Below are positions 1-6,250 of a stretch of DNA of 64,000 nucleotides, in pieces (within the stretch, counting starts at the first letter, position 1; each line of letters opens with the position of its first letter). A program made the position numbers and the translations under genes. The DNA is from Bacteroidota bacterium (GTDB taxonomy: Bacteria > Bacteroidota > Bacteroidia > B-17B0 > Aurantibacillaceae): positions 1 through 64,000 of the forward strand of contig JADJSH010000004.1 of the NCBI GenBank assembly GCA_016711805.1, read 5' to 3'. Below the pieces are notes generated by a model. That model was not told the DNA's origin and ran no database searches. It saw nothing but the letters and a program-made list of their open reading frames with translations.

Positions 1-440
1 CATTAACATGGACAAGCAATTGGGCAGATACAGCTGTGACTGCAAAAAATTTAGTATTAACTACCGGTACTACTTATTACTTTAATGTGAAGTCAGAAAA
101 TGGCGCTGGTTTATACAGTAATGTAATTAGTACTAACGGACAAACGGTTACAATTCCAACAGGTGTAAAAGAATTAACGGAAAGTAATTTGGTGAACATT
201 TATCCAAATCCTTTCAATAACTCTTTTGTGGTGTCGTTAGATTTAAAAAACGATAGCGAAATTAATATGACCTTAATTGATGCAGCAGGTAGAGAAATAA
301 TCTCTTATCAATCAAAGGAAAGTGCAGGAATTTATTCAAAAACCATTAATGCTAATGCTTTAAACTTAAGTAATGGCATGTATTGGGTAAAAATTAAATA
401 TAATAATCAAGAGCTTTGTAAGAAGTTGGTTAAGCAGTAA
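1..440 (+). CDS. C-terminal part of a T9SS-secreted protein (partial)
   Basis: This is the 3' end of a gene that enters from the left; the frame is open from base 3, so no true start is visible. The first ~45 residues (motif TTYYFNVKSENGAG) look like the end of a fibronectin type III-like domain. The last ~80 residues form a T9SS type A sorting domain: IYPNPF, then a region with LIDAAGREI, then NGMYWVKI and a terminal KKLVKQ. Such domains carry proteins across the outer membrane by type IX secretion. The catalytic or binding part lies outside the window, so its function cannot be stated. Confidence 0.85.
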   Translation, partial: LTWTSNWADTAVTAKNLVLTTGTTYYFNVKSENGAGLYSNVISTNGQTVTIPTGVKELTESNLVNIYPNPFNNSFVVSLDLKNDSEINMTLIDAAGREIISYQSKESAGIYSKTINANALNLSNGMYWVKIKYNNQELCKKLVKQ

Positions 441-455
441 AAAAGTTCAATTATT

Positions 456-488
456 AAAAAAGGCTTCTCAATTGAGAAGCCTTTTTTT
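456..488. terminator. Bidirectional intrinsic terminator
   Basis: A 22-bp perfect palindrome (461-482, core GGCTTCTCAATTGAGAAGCC) is flanked by an A-run on the left and a T-run on the right. It can end the plus-strand gene stopping at 440 and the minus-strand peptide operon whose last gene stops at 516. Confidence 0.85.
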
Positions 489-515
489 ATTTTAATAGAA
501 TTACTAATTATTTTG

Positions 516-689
516 TTAGTTATTTTTGATATTTGATTTACTTTTAACAACGACAGTTTCTGTTGTAAGAGGATCTGGAGTTCCGTCACCGCCACCAATT
601 ACTTTACTCAATTGGTTTTTATCCATTTTTTGGATAGTAGTTTTCACTTCTTTCGAAGTTTCTTTTTTGAAGATGTTGAATAGTTTCAT
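516..689 (-). CDS. Double-glycine leader peptide 1
   Basis: This 57-residue precursor begins MKLFNIFKKE and carries NQLSKVIGG with the GG at residues 32-33, the classic cleavage site for C39-peptidase ABC exporters. The predicted mature part is residues 34-57, polar and ending VVVKSKSNIKNN, nearly the same ending as peptide 3 (919-1089). It is the last gene of a six-gene minus-strand array, 26 bp after peptide 2, and runs into the terminator at 456-488. Processing and export by the transporter at 2223-4416 are inferred from the leader and proximity. The core lacks the hydrophobic or Gly-zipper helices of class II bacteriocins, so signal versus toxin is open. Confidence 0.85.
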   Translation of the reverse strand: MKLFNIFKKETSKEVKTTIQKMDKNQLSKVIGGGDGTPDPLTTETVVVKSKSNIKNN

Positions 690-715
690 GATTGTTTGTT
701 TTTTTATTGGTTAGA

Positions 716-916
716 TTATTTCACTCCTTGAGTACTTACAGCTCTTCCTTTTACGTCTATGCCTTTTAATGGGCCACCATCGGCTGCGGTTGTTGAATCA
801 GGTGAAGAGTCATCAACCCCACCAATTACTTTGCTTAATTGATTTTTATCCATTTTTTGGATATTACTTTTTACTTCTTTTGAAGATTCTTTTTTGAAGA
901 TGTTGAATAGTTTCAT
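716..916 (-). CDS. Double-glycine leader peptide 2
   Basis: This 66-residue precursor has the same 33-residue leader (MKLFNIFKKE at the start, NQLSKVIGG to residue 33). The predicted mature part is 33 residues, with acidic/Ser/Thr residues first and then GGPLKGIDVKGRA. The segment GGPLKG(I/V)DVK recurs in the long-leader peptide 6 at 1519-1938, so these two form a related pair. Its start codon lies only 2 bp after the stop of peptide 3, indicating translational coupling in one transcript. No modifying enzyme lies nearby, so I assume no modification. Function unknown: exported peptide, possibly a signal. Confidence 0.87.
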   Translation of the reverse strand: MKLFNIFKKESSKEVKSNIQKMDKNQLSKVIGGVDDSSPDSTTAADGGPLKGIDVKGRAVSTQGVK

Positions 917-918
917 GA

Positions 919-1089
919 TTAGTTAGTTTTAATATTTGATTTGCTTTTTACTATCACTGTTCCAGTTTCATCTGGAGTATCAGGTCCGCCACCACCAATG
1001 ACTTTGCTTAATTGATTTTTATCCATTTTTTGGATGTTGGATTTTACTTCTTTTGAAGTTTCTTTTTTGAAGATGTTGAATAGTTTCAT
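919..1089 (-). CDS. Double-glycine leader peptide 3
   Basis: This 56-residue precursor begins MKLFNIFKKETSKEV and has NQLSKVIGG with GG at 32-33, leaving a 23-residue core that starts with further Gly residues and ends VIVKSKSNIKTN. The core's C-terminus matches peptide 1 at 10 of the last 12 positions, so 1 and 3 are a duplicated pair. The leader DNA is nearly identical to its neighbours, showing recent tandem amplification. It is cotranscribed with peptides 4 and 2 (gaps of 49 and 2 bp). The role is inferred only from the leader and the adjacent exporter. Confidence 0.85.
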   Translation of the reverse strand: MKLFNIFKKETSKEVKSNIQKMDKNQLSKVIGGGGPDTPDETGTVIVKSKSNIKTN

Positions 1090-1138
1090 GATTTCTTTAT
1101 TTTTAATGTTTATTATAAAATATTATTTTTCTATAATT

Positions 1139-1306
1139 TTATGTTCCACTTGCAGTTTGTCCACCTACAATTACAGGAGGGCCTTTTACTATAGGGTTTG
1201 TGTCAGAACCACCAATAACTTTATTTAATTGGTTTTTATCTAATTTTTGGATGTTGGATTTTACTTCTTTAGAAGTCTCTTTTTTGAAGATGTTGAATAG
1301 TTTCAT
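1139..1306 (-). CDS. Double-glycine leader peptide 4
   Basis: This 55-residue precursor starts MKLFNIFKKETSKEV and reads NQLNKVIGG at the cleavage site (GG 32-33; N replaces the usual S). The 22-residue core contains two prolines and ends VIVGGQTASGT, closely matching the end of the frame-disrupted peptide 5 just upstream (VVVGGQTASGL). It contains a second internal GG at residues 48-49, but the leader-type helix precedes only the first. Exported peptide of unknown activity. Confidence 0.85.
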   Translation of the reverse strand: MKLFNIFKKETSKEVKSNIQKLDKNQLNKVIGGSDTNPIVKGPPVIVGGQTASGT

Positions 1307-1323
1307 GATTTTTTTATTAGTTT

Positions 1324-1491
1324 TTATAATCCACTAGCAGTTTGTCCACCTACTACAACGGCGCCACTTGGTACTACAACTTTAGTGTCAACACCACCAA
1401 TAACTTTACTTAATTGATTTTTTATCCATTTTTTGGATATTAGATTTCACTTCTTTCGAAGTTTCTTTTTGAAAAGGTTAAATAGTTTCAT
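1324..1491 (-). pseudogene. Double-glycine leader peptide 5 with two offsetting frame breaks
   Basis: Read literally, the ATG at 1489-1491 gives MKLFNLFKKKLRKK and then a stop. Compared with the sister genes, one A is missing in the first A-run (about 1469-1473) and one A is gained in the GATAAAAA run (about 1422-1427). Correcting both gives a 55-residue precursor with a normal leader, GG at 32-33 and a 22-residue core ending VVVGGQTASGL, the partner of peptide 4. Overall length is unchanged because the two shifts cancel. It is either two homopolymer sequencing errors, which fit the error pattern elsewhere in the window, or a decayed copy. Confidence 0.7.
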
Positions 1492-1518
1492 GGTTTTTAT
1501 TTTAAGATTATTAAATAT

Positions 1519-1938
1519 TTACGCTTGAATTCCTCCGCCTGGATTTCTACCTAGTTTTACATCTACACCTTTTAATGGGCCGCCAGAAGTAGAAGTAGTG
1601 CCGTCAGGCGGTGTAGTTCCGTCTCCACCATTTCCTCCAATAACGTAGCTTAATGAACGCGCATCTAATTTTTGAATTCTAGTTTTTGAGTTTAAAAAGT
1701 TTTCGTAAATAGTTTCTGAGATAGTGCATTTTAAATCTATTAAAAAATCACTAGCACCATTAAAGGCATATATCATCGAAAATTCCCATTTGTTATCTTC
1801 TTTTTTTACTAAATCTTTTACTTGGTGTACTTTTCGGTCAGATAAAGAGTTTAGTGAATTTAAACAGTTTACTAGTGTTTCTTCCGTAACGTTTACTGGT
1901 TGTTTTGTTTCTTTTTTGAAAATGTTAAATAGTTTCAT
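1519..1938 (-). CDS. Long-leader double-glycine peptide 6
   Basis: This 139-residue precursor is the first gene of the minus-strand array, facing the operator at 2118-2150. It starts with the family's MKLFNIFKKE and has an RSLSYVIGG cleavage site, but the GG is at 101-102, because about 70 residues are inserted between the two leader ends. The insert (roughly 18-88) contains NSLSDRKVHQVKDL and WEFSMIYAFNG and looks like a small folded domain I do not recognise. The 37-residue core is Gly/Thr/Pro-rich and contains GGPLKGVDVK, shared with peptide 2. Cleavage after GG is inferred. Confidence 0.8.
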   Translation of the reverse strand: MKLFNIFKKETKQPVNVTEETLVNCLNSLNSLSDRKVHQVKDLVKKEDNKWEFSMIYAFNGASDFLIDLKCTISETIYENFLNSKTRIQKLDARSLSYVIGGNGGDGTTPPDGTTSTSGGPLKGVDVKLGRNPGGGIQA

Positions 1939-2117
1939 GTGATTTGTTTTTGAGTTATTAATTTGAGTTAAAATTATGTTTGTTTAGTGTATTGTTTTTA
2001 GATAATAAATAGCTGCTTGCTTTGGTTTGTTATCTGTTTACTTTTTAACGATAAGTGATTTATTATTTTGATTTGAATTCAAATTAATGAACTTTGTCAT
2101 CCACATTCAATACACAA

Positions 2118-2150
2118 TTAGTAATTACCATGTTTGACTTAGTATTTAAC
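2118..2150. promoter_or_regulatory. Candidate LytTR operator, site 1 (two direct repeats)
   Basis: TTAGTAATTACC (2118-2129) and TTAGTATTTAAC (2139-2150) are 12-bp direct repeats with starts 21 bp apart, two helical turns. The same arrangement stands at 6150-6182. It lies between the divergent peptide operon (start 1938) and exporter gene (start 2223). LytTR regulators typically bind paired direct repeats about two turns apart, and a LytTR regulator is encoded at 9231-9980. Binding is inferred. Confidence 0.55.
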
Positions 2151-2222
2151 GTAAAAACCTACTTTTTTTTAAAAGCGGTACCAAGTTTTTGCTAGTTTTA
2201 CAATGTTAATTTCTACTATTTA

Positions 2223-4416
2223 ATGGGTATTTTTAGTAAATCATTTCCAAATGTTAGGCAGTTAGGCGCAATGGATTGCGGGCCTACCTGTATTAAAATG
2301 ATTGCTAAATATTATGGAAGAGATTTCTCTGTTTCTTTTTTACGAGAGAAATGTTTTATTACAAAATTGGGTGTTAATCTATTGGGTATTTCTGAGGCAG
2401 CTGAAACAATAGGCTTAAGATCAACTGGTGTAAAAATTAATTATGATGGATTATTAGAAAGTAAACCATTTCCTTGTATTCTTCATTGGAAAAACAATCA
2501 TTTTGTGGTACTCTACAAAATGACCAAAAATAAAGTGTATATCTCTGACCCTGCAATGGGTTTAATGGTTTATAATAAACAAGAATTTTTAGAGGCATGG
2601 GGACATGGCTCAGATACTGGTTTTGCTTTATTTATAGAACCAAGTACTGAATTTTATGAAAGTGAAATTGATGGCGTAGAAGAAAAACATATAAGCTCTA
2701 CTAAATTCTTACTGGATTATATGAGAGGCTACACGCCTTATTTTGTTCAGATATTTTTAGGGATGTTAATAGGTAGTATCATTATGTTGTTTACGCCCTT
2801 CTTAACACAATCTATTGTTGATAAGGGTATAAATGGCTTAGATATTAATTTCATCAATTTGGTTTTAATTGGCCAGGTGGTTTTGTTTTTAGGCGGAGCT
2901 TTTGTCGAAATCATTAGAAGCTGGATTTTATTGCATATAGGCAGTAGAATTAACGTATCGTTAATATCCGATTTCTTAAAAAAACTATTGAGTTTGAAAA
3001 TTCAATTTTTTGAAAGTCATCTAATTGGTGATATTTTAAGGAGAGTAGAAGACCACAAGCGTATTGAACGGCTTTTAACTGTAACATCTTTATCAACGGT
3101 TTTTTCTATTATTAATTTAATCTTGTTTAGTATCATATTAGTGATTTATGATTTAAAAATATTTCTAGTGTTTTTGCAGGAAGTTTGTTAAGTATTTTAT
3201 GGGTGACCTTATTTTTAAAACAAAAAGAAATTAGATTTTAGATATTTTGAAACCTATTCCAAAAACTACAATAAGTTAATTGAAATAATTAAAGGAGTTG
3301 AAGAAATAAAGCTTAGCAATAGCAATAAACAAAAACGTTGGGAGTGGGAAGAAAATCAAGCGCGCATTTTTAAGATTAATACGAAAGCATTATCAGTTGA
3401 GCAGCTACAAAACAATGGGGCTAATATTATTAATCAACTTACTACTATTTTAATTACTTACTTTTCTGCAAAAGCAGTTGTTAATGGGCATTATTCGCTA
3501 GGTGCTATGTTTGCCATTAATATGATTGTTGGGCAGTTAAAATCTCCCATAAATCAAATTATCGAATTTATTCCTTTACTTCAAGAAGCTAAACTTGGCT
3601 TAGATCGAATTTTAGAAATTCATCAACAAGAACAGGAAGAAACACATTTCAATAAAGCAGTTTCACGCATTGATAAAGCAGAAGATTTAGTTTTAGAGAA
3701 TTTATCTTTTTCTTATACAGGCGATCCTAATAATTTGGTATTAAAAAACATTAATTTAACGATACCAGCCGGTAAAACGACGGCGATAGTTGGATCTAGT
3801 GGAAGCGGAAAAAGTACCCTAATGAAATTACTATTACGTTTTTACGAACCAAGTATGGGAAAAATAATGGTTGGTAACGATAATATGAACGCCATTTTTT
3901 ATAGTGTATGGCGTGGAAATATTGGCGTAGTTATGCAAGAAGGAAAAGTGTTTTCGGAAACGATTGCTAATAATATTGCATTGGGATTGAAAGTAGATAT
4001 GAAACGTGTTGTTGAATGCGCCAAACAGGCCTGCATCGACGAGTTTATTACAGAGAGCTTGCCGTTAGGGTATAATACTCAAATTGGAGATGAAGGAGTG
4101 CCAATGAGTTTAGGGCAAAAACAACGAATTTTACTAGCGCGCTTTTTATAAAAATCCAAATTTTATGTTTTTAGATGAGGCTACAAGTGCTTTAGATGCT
4201 AAAAATGAAAGGTTAGTTGTACAAAATCTGGAAGCGTTTTGCGAAAAACGATCGGTAGTGGTTATTGCCCATCGTTTAAGTACAGTTGTGAATGCCGATC
4301 AAATCGTCGTATTAAATAGAGGTGAAATAGCTGAAGTAGGAACTCATAAAGAATTGGTTGCTATGCAAGGAATTTATTATGGTTTAGTTAAAAATCAAAT
4401 TGAGCTTGGGTCGTAA
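2223..4416 (+). CDS. Peptidase-containing (C39) ABC exporter, frame-disrupted
   Basis: The reading is a ~731-residue peptidase-ABC transporter, normal length for the family, that cleaves GG leaders and exports the peptide. N-terminal C39 peptidase: QLGAMDCGPTC with catalytic Cys19 and Gln13, His in NHFVVL, Asp in ISDPAMG. Membrane domain follows (~160-460). C-terminal ATPase: Walker A GSSGSGKST, signature MSLGQKQR (an LSGGQ variant), Walker B FMFLDEATSALD and H-loop IAHR. Literal frames are 2223-3191, ~3190-3240, ~3240-4151 and 4151-4416. Breaks: one T lost near 3173, an A-run shift near 3225-3233, and loss of one GC near 4138-4144. All domains align once corrected. These look like sequence errors, though inactivation is possible. 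Its stop overlaps the HlyD start. Confidence 0.85.
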
Positions 4417-5699
4417 TGGAAGAAATAGAAGATGACATAAACAGCCGCAGCGAAAGTATTCAAGATATTATTGGAACAAACCCACCTGCTATTGTGCGTT
4501 GGGGTAATACTTTTATGTTTATTATCTGTGTGACGCTTATCTCATTATGTTGGGTAATAAAATACCCTGATACGATTTTATCTCCAGTAACTATTAAAAC
4601 AAGCGTCAATCCCAAACCAGTAACTGCCAAGTTTGATGGTAAGCTAATTAAATTATTGATTAAAGATGGAGACATTGTTAAACGTGGTCAGCATTTAGGT
4701 TATGTTGAGGCATTAGCAAACGTAGAAGATATAGAAGCCTTAGAAACTAATTTAACCAAAATTGATTCTTTATTGATACATGGACAATGGGATGTTATAA
4801 AAAGTATCAATTTTATTAAGTTCAATAGATTTGGTGAAATCCAAAGTTCGTTCGAAACATTTTTTATTTCATTGCAAACTCTTCAAGCCTATTGGAATGG
4901 TAGTATTATTACTGGAAAAAAGCAATTAATACAAAATGAAATTAAAACTATTTCAAACTTAAATTTAAATTTAGTGGAGCAGGAACGAGAAGTTAAGAAA
5001 GATTTAAAATTAGCAGAGGATGAATACAAAACTAATTTGAATTTATTTTTTGATAATGTGATTGCTTTAGCTGAACTTCAGAAAATTGAATCAAAGTATA
5101 TTTCTAAAAAATTATTGTACAAACAATTACAATCTAATATTTTAAATAACAACAATAACCAGTTTTCTACAACCAAACAATTAGTTGATATTAATGATAA
5201 TATTGAGCAAGAGAAATTAAATTTCATGAAGCAGTTAAATATTTTGAAAAATGATATTTCTAACTGGAAGCATCAGTTTATTTTATCTGCCTCTGATAAT
5301 GGTAAAATTTCCTTTGCTGGTAGTATTGAGGAATATCAAGCTGTAGCAAAGGGGCAAGATCTGTTTTATGTAATGCCTGAAAACATCTACTACTTAGGTG
5401 AAGTATATTTAGATCAATATAATTTGGGAAAGGTAGAGAGTGGACAAACTGTTATTATTAAACTGAAGAGTTATCCGTTTGAAGAATATGGTGTAGTAAA
5501 AGGTATTATTGAAAATATTTCGGAAATAGATGTCAATAAACAATATTTAGTGAAGGTTAAATTACCAGAAGGAATCACAACTAATTTGAAAAAGAAATTA
5601 AAATTTAGATTCGGAATGCTTGGTGATGCTGAAATTATCACTAAAAACACGAAGGTAATTGATAAATTGATTTATAAATTGAAGAGAGTAGGTGGATAA
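4416..5699 (+). CDS. HlyD-family secretion adaptor
   Basis: This 427-residue periplasmic adaptor starts at an ATG overlapping the exporter's stop (TAATG), so the two are translationally coupled. It has a cytoplasmic N-terminus, one membrane segment (~32-49), a lipoyl-like half (AKFDGKLIKLLIKDGD, KRGQHLGYVE, ~68-98), a long helical/coiled-coil hairpin (~110-290) and a C-terminal barrel region with the second lipoyl half (SDNGKISF). In such systems the adaptor links the inner-membrane ABC exporter to a TolC-like outer-membrane channel; none is encoded in this window. It likely serves the GG peptides on both sides. Confidence 0.9.
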   Translation: MEEIEDDINSRSESIQDIIGTNPPAIVRWGNTFMFIICVTLISLCWVIKYPDTILSPVTIKTSVNPKPVTAKFDGKLIKLLIKDGDIVKRGQHLGYVEALANVEDIEALETNLTKIDSLLIHGQWDVIKSINFIKFNRFGEIQSSFETFFISLQTLQAYWNGSIITGKKQLIQNEIKTISNLNLNLVEQEREVKKDLKLAEDEYKTNLNLFFDNVIALAELQKIESKYISKKLLYKQLQSNILNNNNNQFSTTKQLVDINDNIEQEKLNFMKQLNILKNDISNWKHQFILSASDNGKISFAGSIEEYQAVAKGQDLFYVMPENIYYLGEVYLDQYNLGKVESGQTVIIKLKSYPFEEYGVVKGIIENISEIDVNKQYLVKVKLPEGITTNLKKKLKFRFGMLGDAEIITKNTKVIDKLIYKLKRVGG

Positions 5700-5701
5700 A
5701 T

Positions 5702-5728
5702 AAAAGCAGCAAATATTTGCTGCTTTTT
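5702..5728. terminator. Bidirectional intrinsic terminator
   Basis: A 20-bp perfect palindrome (5705-5724, AGCAGCAAATATTTGCTGCT) flanked by A-run and T-run sits directly after the HlyD stop. It can end both the plus-strand exporter operon and the minus-strand pair of peptides 7 and 8. Confidence 0.85.
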
Positions 5729-5733
5729 ATTTA

Positions 5734-5892
5734 TTAAATTTTTCCGTTACTTGCTGATCCATAATGAGCTTTACCTCCCAATGTTTGCTCAGTCCCGCCA
5801 ATTAATTTTTCAAGTTGCTTTTTGTCTAATTTGCTATTATTAGATACACTTACTTTTTTAGGTTCTAATTTTAAGAAGTTTAGTATTTTCAT
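5734..5892 (-). CDS. Double-glycine leader peptide 7
   Basis: This 52-residue precursor is more divergent than the left array. It begins MKILNFLKLE, has KKQLEKLIGG with GG at 32-33, and leaves a 19-residue core containing LGGKAHYGSASNGKI. The leader length is conserved to the residue despite sequence divergence. It lies 23 bp downstream of peptide 8 on the same strand and ends at the shared terminator 5702-5728. The core has no partner in the window. Export by the adjacent C39 system is inferred from the leader. Confidence 0.8.
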   Translation of the reverse strand: MKILNFLKLEPKKVSVSNNSKLDKKQLEKLIGGTEQTLGGKAHYGSASNGKI

Positions 5893-5915
5893 GATTTTTT
5901 ATCTTGATGTTTATA

Positions 5916-6083
5916 TTATTGTTGAACTACATGTGCCGCTTCGTGCGCTGCTGTATGAAGAGATGGTGTAGTTGTTTTATCTGCCCCACCAATTACTTTA
6001 CTTAATTGGTTCTTTTCTAATTTTTGAATGTTAGGCTTTGTTTTGATTTTTGTACTTTTTTTGAAAATGTTTAATAATTTCAT
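5916..6083 (-). CDS. Double-glycine leader peptide 8, core with HEAAH motif
   Basis: This 55-residue precursor (MKLLNIFKKS at the start, NQLSKVIGG, GG at 32-33) has a 22-residue core that ends PSLHTAAHEAAHVVQQ. The HEAAH fits the HExxH zinc-binding pattern. From memory, the whole tail resembles the metal-binding segment of DUF4157 (eCIS core) putative metalloprotease domains, which often read HTAAHEAAHVVQQ; no search was run. The peptide is too short to be an enzyme, so it could be a metal-binding peptide, a mimic, or a fragment captured behind a leader. It starts facing the operator at 6150-6182. Confidence 0.8.
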   Translation of the reverse strand: MKLLNIFKKSTKIKTKPNIQKLEKNQLSKVIGGADKTTTPSLHTAAHEAAHVVQQ

Positions 6084-6149
6084 AATTAGTGTATTAAGGT
6101 TAATAATGTGGTTTAAATTAAATGTATTTACATCAATTTAAAGCTCTAT

Positions 6150-6182
6150 TTAGTATTTACCGCGTTTCACTTAGTATTTAAC
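6150..6182. promoter_or_regulatory. Candidate LytTR operator, site 2 (two direct repeats)
   Basis: TTAGTATTTACC (6150-6161) and TTAGTATTTAAC (6171-6182) are 12-bp direct repeats with a 21-bp period, the same arrangement and nearly the same sequence as at 2118-2150. The site lies between divergent peptide 8 (start 6083) and the kinase gene (start 6251), 27 bp upstream of a candidate -33 element. Control by the LytTR regulator at 9231-9980 is inferred. Confidence 0.55.
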
Positions 6183-6209
6183 ATGAATTGCCAATAATTG
6201 GTTCGTATT

Positions 6210-6240
6210 TTTGTATCAATTAGGGTAGTTTGTATATTTG
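6210..6240 (+). promoter_or_regulatory. Candidate Bacteroidota promoter of the kinase gene
   Basis: TTTG (6210-6213), a 19-bp spacer and TATATTTG (6233-6240) match the Bacteroidota -33/-7 consensus. The predicted start codon lies 10 bp after the -7 element, implying a very short leader, as seen also at 60789-60832. Confidence 0.5.
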
Positions 6241-6250
6241 ATAAGTAGAT

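Noticed and set aside
407..714. Small open frames on both strands across 407-714
   Set aside because: They are shadows of the terminator region and of minus-strand peptide 1; the peptide frame is supported by five sister genes.
2223..4416. Programmed ribosomal frameshifting in the exporter
   Set aside because: The breaks are multiple, of different types (T loss, A-run, GC loss), lack slippery-site plus structure, and match similar breaks in rpsE and other genes.
516..6083. Calling the GG peptides bacteriocins
   Set aside because: Leaders fit, but the cores are short, polar and without hydrophobic or GxxxG helices; no immunity gene is recognisable.
516..6083. A lanthipeptide or other modified RiPP cluster
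   Set aside because: No LanM/LanB-C, YcaO, radical SAM or similar modifying enzyme is encoded between 1 and 12486.
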